DNA of 64,000 nt, from positions 434,001 through 498,000 of the forward strand of contig CP064976.1 of the NCBI GenBank assembly GCA_016699445.1, in the 5' to 3' direction. Below the pieces are notes generated by a model. The model was not told where the DNA came from and ran no database searches. It saw only the letters and a program-made list of their open reading frames with translations. Of this stretch, positions 9,448 through 18,183 are shown one piece after another. This DNA comes from Deltaproteobacteria bacterium. Lineage in GTDB: Bacteria; UBA10199; JACPAL01; GCA-016699445. Each line of letters opens with the position of its first letter. The first letter of the stretch is position 1. A program made the translations under genes and the position numbers.

Positions 9448-10014
9448 TCAAGCTCGACTTAAAAAATTACCCAAAACAAAAATATTTCTCTTTCTAAAAT
9501 ACCCGGGAGACTCTGCAAGAGCCATGGCTTTCAAGTTTCCACGGCCTGAAACAAACCAGGGGTTTTCCACAGGAGCAACCCCATCACACCACCATGGTGC
9601 CGATAGAGAAAGCTCAACACATAAAACCTCAACACTAGAGGCGATCAACGCTTTCAGCTCTTGAGAAAGAGAAGATTCTGGTGGATCTTGAAAATAAGTA
9701 GGATCCGGATTTTTACGAAGGTTGTCGACAAAATCAAAGAGATGAGTTTTCCAACTCTCTTTTCCATCACGCAAAATTTTAAGAGATACTATCGAAATTG
9801 AATCCACGGGTACTTGAAAAAAATGATTCAAATATTTTGGAAGCGCTTGAACAGGATATCCCAGGGCTGATGCGAGCTTTTTAATTGTAGCCAACTCAGG
9901 ATTATGACGTCCGGACTCTATCAACTGAAGAGATTTATAAGAAATCCCAGCCTTCTTAGCCAAGCTTCTTTGAGACAACCCTTGTCTTTGACGATTTTGA
10001 AGAAACCCTTGCAT
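9448..10014 (-). CDS. XRE-family transcriptional regulator
   Basis: 188 residues. Residues 1-60 form a lambda-repressor-type helix-turn-helix (QRSLAKKAGISYKSLQLIESGRHNPELATIKKLASAL, shown here as two blocks: QRSLAKKAGISYKSLQLIE and SGRHNPELATIKKLASAL). The C-terminal 120 residues do not match a domain I recognise and contain WKTHLFDFVDNL and SAPWWCDG. Pairing with the adjacent nucleotidyltransferase suggests the regulatory or antitoxin half of a module. A perfect 7-bp-arm palindrome with a TATAAT box lies 17 nt upstream, consistent with autoregulation. Confidence 0.8.
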   Translation of the reverse strand: MQGFLQNRQRQGLSQRSLAKKAGISYKSLQLIESGRHNPELATIKKLASALGYPVQALPKYLNHFFQVPVDSISIVSLKILRDGKESWKTHLFDFVDNLRKNPDPTYFQDPPESSLSQELKALIASSVEVLCVELSLSAPWWCDGVAPVENPWFVSGRGNLKAMALAESPGYFRKRNIFVLGNFLSRA

Positions 10015-10030
10015 AAGAGGAGATTATGAA

Positions 10031-10050
10031 TGACGTATTATATTACGTCA
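10031..10050 (-). promoter_or_regulatory. Palindromic operator overlapping a TATAAT box
   Basis: TGACGTA, 6 nt, TACGTCA is a perfect inverted repeat. On the minus strand the centre contains TATAAT (10042-10037), 23 nt before the XRE start codon at 10014. A bound repressor would block the promoter. It also overlaps the last codons of trmL, so regulation is packed into the intergenic joint. No good -35 is visible. Confidence 0.65.
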
Positions 10051-10492
10051 ATACCTACTTGCCGATAAAATTCATAAACGACAATACCTACCGACGTCGA
10101 AAGATTCAAACTTCGCACGGGACCCCACATGGGAATCGTGATGAGGCGCTCTTTATTTTTTTCGCGAATCTCTTCGGGCAATCCAGAACCTTCTGATCCA
10201 AAAACTAAAATATCGTCCGATTGAAATCTCACATCCGTATATTTTTCTGACCCTTGGTGCTCAGATACCAAAATCGTGACTTGGGATTTTCATCTTGAAT
10301 TTCTTCTAAGGAATCGACCACTTTAAATTTCAAATCCTTCCAATAATCCAAGCCCGAACGACGGATCTCTTTATCTTCAATACGAAAACCCAAAGGACGC
10401 ACGAGATAGAGCTCGGTATTGGTAGCCACACAAAGACGTCCCACGTTGCCGGTATTTTGAGGGATTTCAGGTCTGTGAAGAACGATTTTCAT
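10038..10492 (-). CDS. trmL: tRNA (cytidine/uridine-2'-O-)methyltransferase (frameshifted)
   Basis: Frames 10229-10492 and 10038-10271 join by adding one A to the A5 run at 10242-10246, giving about 151 residues, the usual TrmL length. SPOUT trefoil-knot motifs are present in order: PEIPQNTGNVGRLC near the start, LVFGSEGSGLP, and IPMWGPVRSLNLSTSVGIV at the end. TrmL methylates the wobble ribose of leucine tRNAs using S-adenosylmethionine. It follows the 10496-11749 gene by 3 nt and so is the last gene of the operon that starts at 13642, an unusual companion for the paralogue family. Confidence 0.88.
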
Positions 10493-10495
10493 AAA

Positions 10496-11749
10496 TTATT
10501 TTCTAAATTTTCGAGAGATTGCCGTCATAAATTCATCCCAAGTCTTTCGAGTGAGATCAATGAGCGCTGCTTTAATTGATAAGATATCTTCTGGGACAAT
10601 AGATCCTAAAGGATAATATTCTCTTAACCAATAATCGATTATTTCAAAATCTCTTAAACAGATAATAAATTCCTCACGAATCTGAGGGGTTAATGGGATG
10701 AGATCAATAGACTTCAGCAAGGATACTACTTTAGAGTTTAATGCTCCCCATAAATTCTTAAGATCTGATAAAGCAGGTTTCCACAAATACGGGATATGAC
10801 CCTCAACACGTTGAATATGTTCAGCCAATACCTGATCAATCAGGCACACAGCCTGATAAAGCGTGTCCAAATCTTTTAAAATAGCTGGAGTTTTTTCAGA
10901 GCCTAATTGGTTTAGCACAGGATCTTCTGAAAGATCTTTCTTAAGAGACACAACCTCTCTTCTGAAACGATTAAAGTGACCTTTTCTTTTTTCCCAAGTA
11001 TCCGTTAAATTGGAAAACGAGTAAAAATGACTCCGCGCCCGATCTCTTAATTCAACTATCCTTGATCTCCACTTTGTAGAATCAACACTTCCTTCATTAC
11101 TCCCCCAGGTATTTATAAACTCAACTTCTCCAGCACTACGTGTATCTCCTAGCTTATGATAGAGAGCTCTTAAGCTTTCTAGTATCGCAGCTGCGGGCAA
11201 ACAACCAGACATCTCAACTCCAAGAAGAGCCAATTGGTAGTACCTCTCTGCTTCCAAATACTTTTCTTGTTCTTCGAAATATTGTGCCACATCATATAAA
11301 ACATAATAGGAACTGATGATAATACCCATAAAGTCTGCAAACTCTGAGTCTGAAAATGCTGTCGTCTTTTTAAGTAATTTCGGAAATAAATATCTGGAAA
11401 AATGTCCATTTGATTTCACATCACCTCTTGAAGCAGCAACAATTATAAGATCATTTCTCATCAAATATGGATCAGGGGTGAGACGTTTCCATAATTGATT
11501 CCGATAGCTTGACGATGCAATGCGATAAAGAGAGTGCGCAAAAGCACGAGGGACAAGGCTGATCATATCGGCTTGAACAACTTGAGTAATGGCCAAAGGA
11601 TCAGAGGGTGGACTATTTTCTGCATGCACTTGATGAAGCAATGCACAAGCATTCTGAAAACTCGGACTTTTCAAGCATTCTCGAGCTGTACTGACTTCAG
11701 ACATTCTTACAGCCCACATAAAATTTAAAATATTCTGACGTGTTTCCAT
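10496..11749 (-). CDS. Uncharacterised paralogue family member 4
   Basis: 417 residues, helical, no signal peptide. The central part (YFEEQEKYLEAERYYQLALLG and LESLRALYHKLGDTRSA) is TPR-like. The C-terminus shares DYWLREYYPLGSIVPED...LTRKT with DYWLEHYLRGTRIPLHQ...LYTKT of the gene immediately upstream (11756-13642), so the two are tandem paralogues; gap 6 nt. Resemblance to members 1-3 is weaker and rests mainly on member 5 as a bridge. Function unknown. Confidence 0.7.
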   Translation of the reverse strand: METRQNILNFMWAVRMSEVSTARECLKSPSFQNACALLHQVHAENSPPSDPLAITQVVQADMISLVPRAFAHSLYRIASSSYRNQLWKRLTPDPYLMRNDLIIVAASRGDVKSNGHFSRYLFPKLLKKTTAFSDSEFADFMGIIISSYYVLYDVAQYFEEQEKYLEAERYYQLALLGVEMSGCLPAAAILESLRALYHKLGDTRSAGEVEFINTWGSNEGSVDSTKWRSRIVELRDRARSHFYSFSNLTDTWEKRKGHFNRFRREVVSLKKDLSEDPVLNQLGSEKTPAILKDLDTLYQAVCLIDQVLAEHIQRVEGHIPYLWKPALSDLKNLWGALNSKVVSLLKSIDLIPLTPQIREEFIICLRDFEIIDYWLREYYPLGSIVPEDILSIKAALIDLTRKTWDEFMTAISRKFRK

Positions 11750-11755
11750 AATTAT

Positions 11756-13642
11756 CTATTCATAGATTGCTCTAGGAGCTAAACGATTGATCCAAAGACC
11801 CAAAGCGGCAGAAGGCCAGGCAATTTTAGAAATTTTTATTAAACGCGAGTAACTTTCCACCACATGCTCTCTGGACTCATCTAATTGACAGGCCCACAAA
11901 GCAATATCGACAACTTCTGGAGATAGTGTCCACAGCTCATCACAAAACGAAATTAAATCATCTATAGCCAGACCCTTTTCTTTCCATGCAGCATAAATTT
12001 CAGATCTTCTTTGAATCACCTGCCGTATAAAATCTCTAACTTCTTCAGCTTCACATTCTTTCATTGCTGTCAAAACACCCTGACAATCACCTTTTTTCAA
12101 ATCAGCTATGTGAGCTCCCCAGGAAAACTGACTTTTAAAATCATTTTTATACAATACAAGATCTTCAACTCTAAATGTAAGATTGGTCCTTGGAGAAAGA
12201 ATTTGCTTTCTTACTTGCTCATAAAATCTTCTCATTGTTTTTGTATATAAAGGCTTGATGGAATTTTTTACCGTCTCCATTTCCTGATGAAGAGGAATTC
12301 TTGTACCTCTAAGATAATGTTCTAACCAGTAATCAGCTAATTCCAACATGAGTAAACTTTGTCTCAATCTTATAAAGCCATCTGCATCAAGATCAACAGC
12401 ATCATTTCTAGAGTCTTCATCCATTGATAAAGCTCTGTTCACCCAGTTTTTCAAAACATCAAAAGGAGGGTTATCATGTTCAATCACGGCTTGATTAAAA
12501 TCCCGCTGATGCATCTCCAAGACACACAAAATGCTCACAAGTTCTCGATAAGGATCAATGAGATCTGTAAGAGGTTTTGGCCAGTTTTTAACAATCTCTT
12601 CTTCTTCAACTATCAACGTTTCTTGACGCAGGTCTTTTGTGATTGATTTAAAATATTCATTAAAAGGCTTCAGCACATGGTAATGACGTGAATCAAAAAA
12701 GAATCCACCATGATCAGACAAAAAGCCTTTACGAGACACAAGCGATACTGCAGAATCACCTTTCCTCGGAACAAGCACAATAGAAGGCATAGCGACCAAA
12801 GGTCTAACCACGGCATCTCGAGACATTTCTTCTACTAAAAAATGGGCCTGTTGTTTCAGTGTTTTATAAGAAGTCTCTCGACTGGCACTCGTCCCCTCCA
12901 TCGATAAAAATCGACTCAGCACTTTCAAAGCATTTCCCCGCAAAAATTCTATTTTTTCTTTCCAATCGTCTTTCCGCTGAGGATTCGTTTTAAGCACATA
13001 GAGAGATTCCATTCTTTCTGCCGAAACGCACCTTCCTGTATAACGATAGGCATCGTTGAGTGAAATAAAAGACGTCTCTGGAACAGGCTGACCTTTAAAT
13101 TCTGCCGCCACAACACCCCACCATAAAAGACGTTCGGCAATTTCAAAGGCACCACGATGCAAAGCATACCGAGAAGCCCCTTCAAAAAATGGACGTGATG
13201 TTGATATAAAATTTAAAAGATCAGTATTCCAGGGAGAGTCTTCCTCGACACGATTTTGGTAACTTAAATAAGGATAGTAGGAGGCCACTGCACGGCCTGA
13301 CTTGACCACACCAATAACATTTTTTTTAAAAAGATGATGATTAAGCAATTCCTCCTCAGGCTTAATCAATGACCATAAAAAACGTTCGTTCGGAGACCTT
13401 TCCATGAAAGGTGAGAGAGCTTCTACAAATCGCTCTTTCAATAAGGAATAATCCAAGCTTTCATAAGCATCTATCAAGTCTGTAGGAGAAATCCCTGTGG
13501 CATTCACAGAAGCCTTAACAACCACACCCATAGTCTGCAAAACTTTGGGAGAGTCTAAAGGAAGCCCTCGACCAGGGCCTAAAAGTATGGACTTGGCGCC
13601 TTCACAAAATGTTAACAAGCCTGCTGAAAAAGTGGGAATCAC
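11756..13642 (-). CDS. Uncharacterised paralogue family member 5, operon leader
   Basis: 628 residues, the longest member. GTG 13642 is the likely start and lacks a Shine-Dalgarno sequence. A central TPR-like region (RYALHRGAFEIAERLLWWG) is followed by MSRDAVVRPLVAMPSIVLV, comparable to IPELRVLVEIPDYQV of member 3, and by DYWLEHYLRGTRIPLHQ shared with member 4. The last 130 residues are helical and include WSPEVVDIALW-like repeats (LSPEVVDIALWACQL). No enzyme motif was found. It heads the operon member 5, member 4, trmL, and has an ECF-like promoter 13 nt upstream. Confidence 0.7.
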   Translation of the reverse strand: MIPTFSAGLLTFCEGAKSILLGPGRGLPLDSPKVLQTMGVVVKASVNATGISPTDLIDAYESLDYSLLKERFVEALSPFMERSPNERFLWSLIKPEEELLNHHLFKKNVIGVVKSGRAVASYYPYLSYQNRVEEDSPWNTDLLNFISTSRPFFEGASRYALHRGAFEIAERLLWWGVVAAEFKGQPVPETSFISLNDAYRYTGRCVSAERMESLYVLKTNPQRKDDWKEKIEFLRGNALKVLSRFLSMEGTSASRETSYKTLKQQAHFLVEEMSRDAVVRPLVAMPSIVLVPRKGDSAVSLVSRKGFLSDHGGFFFDSRHYHVLKPFNEYFKSITKDLRQETLIVEEEEIVKNWPKPLTDLIDPYRELVSILCVLEMHQRDFNQAVIEHDNPPFDVLKNWVNRALSMDEDSRNDAVDLDADGFIRLRQSLLMLELADYWLEHYLRGTRIPLHQEMETVKNSIKPLYTKTMRRFYEQVRKQILSPRTNLTFRVEDLVLYKNDFKSQFSWGAHIADLKKGDCQGVLTAMKECEAEEVRDFIRQVIQRRSEIYAAWKEKGLAIDDLISFCDELWTLSPEVVDIALWACQLDESREHVVESYSRLIKISKIAWPSAALGLWINRLAPRAIYE

Positions 13643-13649
13643 CCCGCTC

Positions 13650-13676
13650 TTATCGTTCTATTTTCAAAAAAGGTGC
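13650..13676 (-). promoter_or_regulatory. ECF-like promoter, copy 2
   Basis: Minus strand GCACC (13676-13672) plus TTTTTT, then CGATAA (13655-13650) 16 nt later; CGA is 13 nt before GTG 13642. Nearly the same sequence and spacing as the site before 7093. Confidence 0.55.
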
Positions 13677-13693
13677 GTATTTTTTGGAAAAAA

Positions 13694-14167
13694 TTAGGCG
13701 CTGGCTCTGAGTGAAAGATTAAGCTCAAACTTGGCTACTGGCTCGTCGCCTGAGATGGACGGGGTCGTGGCTATGATGTTGACGACGCGATTCACACGTT
13801 CACCTGTGCGAACAGTTTCGGCTATTTGATCGAGGGTCTTTTGACCTTCTTTACAAATAAAATGAACATCCGCCTCAGGACGTTTCAAAAAATCAGCCTT
13901 AAAATCCTTGAAAGCCAAAGAGATATTTTTGCCACTCTTGCGAATCGCATTCATGGCAATCAATCCACCCGCGCAATCAGCCCCGATAGCCAAAACTCCA
14001 AAATACATGGAGTTTAAATGATTTTTGGTCTTGCGATTTAACGGGATCATGATTTCACACTCTTCGTTTGAAACCTTGATCACGCGAGGTCGCGTGTAAA
14101 AAATAGCCCTGATTTTTGTGAATGAAAAAAACCAAAGCCCTAATGTTTCTTTCCAAAGGATTTTCAT
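13694..14167 (-). CDS. DUF4442 hotdog-fold protein (thioesterase-like)
   Basis: 157 residues. The block RKTKNHLNSMYFGVLAIGADCAGGLIAM is the hotdog helix pattern typical of DUF4442/YiiD-C-like proteins (given here in two parts: RKTKNHLNSMYFGVLAIGA and DCAGGLIAM). Families of this type bind acyl-CoA or related thioesters; substrate unknown. It overlaps the SPFH gene upstream by 4 nt and forms a two-gene unit with it. Confidence 0.65.
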   Translation of the reverse strand: MKILWKETLGLWFFSFTKIRAIFYTRPRVIKVSNEECEIMIPLNRKTKNHLNSMYFGVLAIGADCAGGLIAMNAIRKSGKNISLAFKDFKADFLKRPEADVHFICKEGQKTLDQIAETVRTGERVNRVVNIIATTPSISGDEPVAKFELNLSLRASA

Positions 14168-15012
14168 GCCTGTTTCTTATCCTTTACAAAAAGTGATGCT
14201 GCTTGCATAAGCTCGATAGGAACTGCCAATACAACGGTATTAGAAGCTGTCGGTCCTAAACCATCTATGGTCTGTAATGTACGCAACTGCATCGCACCCG
14301 GGCTTGTCGCCATCGTCGTCGCCGCTGCCGCCAGATTGAAAGCCGCTTCTTTATCCCCTTCTGCTTTCGTGATCGTTGCACGTTTTTCACGTTCGGCTGA
14401 AGCTTGACGACTCATCATCTTTTTGAGTTCTTCCGGCATGTCGATGTCTTGGATTTTGATGTTGCTGACTTCCAATCCCCAACCATTCGTTTCCTTCTGC
14501 ACAGCTTGTTCGATCTCTCGACTGATCTGATCACGTTCTGCCAAAAGCTGATCGAGAGTCATACCACCAATCACATCACGAAGTGTGGCTTGGGCATATT
14601 GACTCATCGCAAAAGTATAACTCTGCACTTTGGTAATCGCATCTTGAGGATTCACTACTTTAAAATAGACAACACCATTGATTAAAACAGGCACGTTATC
14701 TTTTGTGATCGCTTGTTGCTTAGGGATATCCATCGTGAGCACGCGCGTATCGACGAAAATCGCTCGATCAATCACAGGCACCACCAAACGAATCCCTGCT
14801 TTTTTAACCGTCGAAAACTTTCCAAATCTCAAAATAATGATCTGCTCCCACTCATCCACTATCTTGATTGCCGTTGCCAAAAGCCACGCGGCAATAAAAG
14901 CTGCCGGTCCACCTAAAAATCCAAAAGTGGGTTCAATGCTATAAACAACAAAAGCAATGCCTTCAAAAACAGCTAAAAAAACGAGAAAGAAGAGAAAATT
15001 GACGGCTTTCAT
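14164..15012 (-). CDS. SPFH/band-7 membrane protein (slipin-like)
   Basis: 282 residues. Two hydrophobic segments lie at about residues 5-25 and 32-50. The SPFH domain follows: EQIIILRFGKFSTVKKAG, VDTRVLTMDIPKQQAITKDN, YFKVVNPQDAI and YAQATLRDVIGGMTLDQLL. Then comes the helical QASAEREKRATITKAEGDKEA region typical of bacterial stomatin/slipin homologues. Such proteins form oligomeric cages or microdomains in the inner membrane, often with an NfeD-type protease, which is absent here. Start is supported by AAAGGAG before ATG 15012. Confidence 0.88.
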   Translation of the reverse strand: MKAVNFLFFLVFLAVFEGIAFVVYSIEPTFGFLGGPAAFIAAWLLATAIKIVDEWEQIIILRFGKFSTVKKAGIRLVVPVIDRAIFVDTRVLTMDIPKQQAITKDNVPVLINGVVYFKVVNPQDAITKVQSYTFAMSQYAQATLRDVIGGMTLDQLLAERDQISREIEQAVQKETNGWGLEVSNIKIQDIDMPEELKKMMSRQASAEREKRATITKAEGDKEAAFNLAAAATTMATSPGAMQLRTLQTIDGLGPTASNTVVLAVPIELMQAASLFVKDKKQA

Positions 15013-15251
15013 AAAATCTCCTTTGTTAAGATTAAATACTCATTTGATTCGTAATGGTTTTTACTAATGTACTAATTGTAAATTAAGTTAAAGAAATAAA
15101 AAATCTATCTGGCGACCCAAGACATCACATTTTAAGATCGTTACCTCTACATTCAAAACCAGTGTGTTCTAAGCCATGAATATCAGCTCAGTTTTCATTA
15201 TGAGCCCTGGCAAAGGACTTGCTGTTATGGCTTTGATTGAGGGGAACAGCA

Positions 15252-15680
15252 ATGGGCCACAGTTTTGCCAGAATTACTAACGCAGTTGGTCACCTTTTTC
15301 ATGGTGTTGAAAGAGGTGTGACTCAATTTGTCTCTACCGTCTTGCCTGATTTAACAGATACAACACCCTCTCCTCGAGTTGATACTTTTGGACATGGACA
15401 AACCCCGCCTAGTCTGCTTCGACCCACCCCTGTAAATCAAACACCCGCTGTTAGACTGCAAGGCAATACATCTCTTCGAAATCGCATAAGCTCTTTATCA
15501 ACCCTTCCACAAACCCGTGAACAAATGCTGGCTACATTAGACCGTCTGGCAGAAGCGAGTCGCACTTTAGCGGCACAACGAGAAAACAATCCTGGCATAC
15601 TTGTAGGCTATGGCGATGCTATTCCTGTGCCGCCTGAATATTGGGATCAAGCGGTGGAGATTATACATGAACCCAATTAG
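15252..15680 (+). CDS. Orphan Pro/Thr/Ser-rich protein
   Basis: 142 residues. ATG 15252 is preferred over an upstream alternative because GAGGGG lies 7 nt before it. The N-terminal 40 residues are amphipathic, residues 40-75 are rich in Pro, Thr and Ser (TPSPRVDTFGHGQTPPS), and a helix (MLATLDRLAEASRTLAAQRE) precedes the end. No family is recognised and there is no signal peptide. The composition is like that of type III secretion substrates, but this is only a compositional remark. Confidence 0.5.
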   Translation: MGHSFARITNAVGHLFHGVERGVTQFVSTVLPDLTDTTPSPRVDTFGHGQTPPSLLRPTPVNQTPAVRLQGNTSLRNRISSLSTLPQTREQMLATLDRLAEASRTLAAQRENNPGILVGYGDAIPVPPEYWDQAVEIIHEPN

Positions 15681-15818
15681 CGGATAAGAGCTTCCCCGCT
15701 TCTGTATCATTTTATCTATAAGGAACACATCGGAAGTAGGCTGATTTCTTTCTGCCACTCTCAACAGGTAATACAATAAACTTTATTTTAAACTTATTAC
15801 TTAATAAAATTGATGTTT

Positions 15819-15839
15819 TATAATATACTTGTATTACAA
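15819..15839 (+). promoter_or_regulatory. Promoter and palindrome before the toxin-antitoxin pair
   Basis: TATAAT at 15819-15824 is followed by the palindrome TTGTA-T-TACAA (15829-15839), immediately before the GTG start at 15845. Placement fits an autoregulated TA operon bound by the ribbon-helix-helix antitoxin; the assignment is inferred. Confidence 0.4.
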
Positions 15840-15844
15840 ATGAC

Positions 15845-16099
15845 GTGCCTCCGCTCCAAGGTAAAAATATTCGTGGGATTGATGGGAATTGGGAACATAT
15901 CATGTCGGCTCATGATGTGACGGAAGCTGAAGTTATTTCAGTTTTTAAGTCAGGACCTTTACGACCCAAGAAAAATAAGAAGAGTGGGAGCGCGGATTAC
16001 ATGATTATCGGAAAAGCTTTTACGGGGAGACTGCTGCATATTTGCTATAGTTGGGATGATAAAAATAAGGGGTGGATTTGGGTTCACACGGCCTTTTGA
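15845..16099 (+). CDS. BrnT-like toxin
   Basis: 84 residues. The order NWEHIMSAHDVTEAEVISVF, then RPKKNKKSG, then YMIIGKAFTGRLLHICYSW matches the BrnT/RelE-like small ribonuclease pattern (acidic helix, basic loop, GxTxxGRLL strand). GTG 15845 is the longest start; the internal ATG 15902 is possible but would cut the first strand. The antitoxin gene follows 14 nt downstream, with its ribosome site inside the gap, the order usual for BrnTA. Identity to characterised BrnT appears low. Confidence 0.6.
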   Translation: MPPLQGKNIRGIDGNWEHIMSAHDVTEAEVISVFKSGPLRPKKNKKSGSADYMIIGKAFTGRLLHICYSWDDKNKGWIWVHTAF

Positions 16100-16113
16100 A
16101 AAGGAGACATACG

Positions 16114-16362
16114 ATGAAAAAATATTCTAAAAAACAGTTATTGGCATTGGAAAAAAAGATGAAAGATCCTTCTCAATGGGCGGAGGCAGATCATCTTGTT
16201 TCTTATAAGGGACCAACGAGCATTCGTTTCTCCAGTGACATTTTAAAGAAACTTCATTTAATCGCCAAAATCAGACATATGCCCATCAACCGTCTGGTGA
16301 ATGATTATGTAAAACCATTTGTCGAAGGTGAATATGCGATTTTGGAAGGGCTAAAATCCTGA
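16114..16362 (+). CDS. BrnA/CopG-like antitoxin
   Basis: 82 residues from ATG 16114, chosen because AAAGGAG lies 7 nt upstream. The C-terminal part GPTSIRFSSDILKKLHLIAK-IRHMPINRLVNDYV is a ribbon-helix-helix DNA-binding unit (beta strand, two helices with P-x-N-x-L-V). The basic N-terminal helix would bind the toxin. Partner of the upstream 15845-16099 gene. Confidence 0.65.
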   Translation: MKKYSKKQLLALEKKMKDPSQWAEADHLVSYKGPTSIRFSSDILKKLHLIAKIRHMPINRLVNDYVKPFVEGEYAILEGLKS

Positions 16363-16475
16363 TAGAAAGTTCACATCACCCATTTTTCAGTCATTAACTT
16401 ATAAACAAACTCGTTTAATTTCTTGCTTCGTGAGAGAGCGGACTTTAATGACGTCCCCCACAAGGAGCAAGAAGA

Positions 16476-18174
16476 ATGTCTCAGCAAAATACAGAACCTC
16501 ATAAAATTATTTTTTCGATGGTGAAAGTGAGTCGTGTTCACCCACCTCAAAAAACTGTCCTCAAGGATATTTCTCTCTCGTTTTATTACGGAGCCAAGAT
16601 CGGTGTACTGGGATTAAACGGAGCCGGAAAATCCAGCCTCCTCCGCATTATTGCCGGTGAAGACAAAGATTTTAACGGTGACGTTCATTTTAATTCCAAA
16701 GATTACACCATCGGCTATCTCCTCAAGAACCACAACTCACCGCTGGCAAAACGGTTAAAGAAGTTGTTTCCGAAGGTGTTCAAGAAGTCGTCGATCTCTT
16801 GAAGGAGTTTGACACTATCAACAATAGCTTCGCCAATCCCATGTCTGATGACGAAATGAACAAGCTTCTGGAGCGCCAAGCCAAGGTGCAGGAAAAACTC
16901 GATCAGCATGATGCGTGGAATCTCGACACGCGTTTGGGTCTTGCGATGGACGCCCTTCAATGTCCTCCCGATGATGTGTGTGTCGACAACCTCTCCGGAG
17001 GTGAACGTCGTCGTGTTGCTCTCTGTCGTTTAATGCTCAAAGAGCCTGACGTCCTTCTCTTAGACGAACCCACCAATCACCTCGATGCTGAATCGGTCTA
17101 CTGGTTGGAACGTCATCTGCAAAATTACAAAGGGACTGTCATCGCGGTCACTCACGATCGTTACTTTTTGGATAATGTCGCTCAATGGATTTTGGAATTG
17201 GATCGCGGTCATGGCATTCCGTGGAAGGGAAATTATTCTTCTTGGTTGGAACAAAAAGAAGAACGTTTGAAGCACGAAGAAAAAACAGAAAACAAACGTG
17301 TCAAGACGATGGAAAAGGAATTGGAATGGATTCGTCAACCTCCCGCTGCCCGTCGCGCCAAGAGCAAAGCACGTATTAGTAATTACGAAAACATGCTCAA
17401 ACAGCAGTCCGACAAACTGATTGATGATTTGGAAATTTATATTCCCCCCGGACCTCGTTTGGGAGAATTGGTCGTCGAAGCGCAGAATGTCTCGAAAGCT
17501 TTTGGAGACAAACTACTTTTTGAAAATTTGAATTTTAAACTGCCACAAGGTGGTATTGTTGGCGTCATCGGACCTAACGGTGCGGGTAAATCAACTCTAT
17601 TCAAATTGATCATGGGAATGGAAAAGCCCGACACCGGAACTTTTCGTATTGGGGATACCGTGAAGCTGGGCTACGTGGATCAAAACCGTTTTTCACCTAC
17701 AGACACGCGAAATGTGTGGGAAGTCATTTCCGGCGGACTCGAAATTGTAAAACTTGGAGCTAAAGAAGTCAGCTCGCGCAGCTATGTGGCTCGTTTTAAT
17801 TTTTCTGGAACAGACCAACAAAAACCCATCAATGTCCCTCTGGTGGTGAGCGCAATCGCGTCCATCTGGCGATGACACTCAAAGAAGCTGGCAACGTCCT
17901 TCTCTTAGACGAACCCACCAACGACTTGGACGTCAACACCTTGCGCGCACTTGAAGAAGCTCTGGTTAATTTCGCAGGCTGTGCCGTGGTCATCAGTCAC
18001 GATCGTTGGTTTTTGGATCGTATTGCCACTCACATGATTGCTTTTGAAGGAAACAGTCAGGTTGTTTTCTTCGACGGAAACTTTTCAGAATACGAAGCCG
18101 ATCGTCACCGCCGCTTGGGTGCTGACGCCGATAAACTCAGTCGCCTCAAATACAAAAAACTCAAACGAGATTAA
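16476..18174 (+). CDS. ettA: ABC-F translation factor, energy-dependent translational throttle A (two frameshifts)
   Basis: Three consecutive frames restore one protein of about 565 residues, the usual EttA length, if one C is added at 16721-16722 and one at 17836-17838. First ATPase: GLNGAGKSS (Walker A), NLSGGERRRVALCRL, LLLDEPTNHLDAESV. The arm and linker regions follow. Second ATPase: GPNGAGKST, a repaired signature ending SGGERNRVHLAM, LLLDEPTNDLDVNTL, SHDRWFLDRIATH. The end RRLGADAD...YKKL is diagnostic for EttA. It binds the ribosomal E site and gates the first elongation steps according to ATP/ADP level. An essential-looking factor broken twice argues for sequence error. Confidence 0.92.
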
Positions 18175-18183
18175 GGAGCTTGC

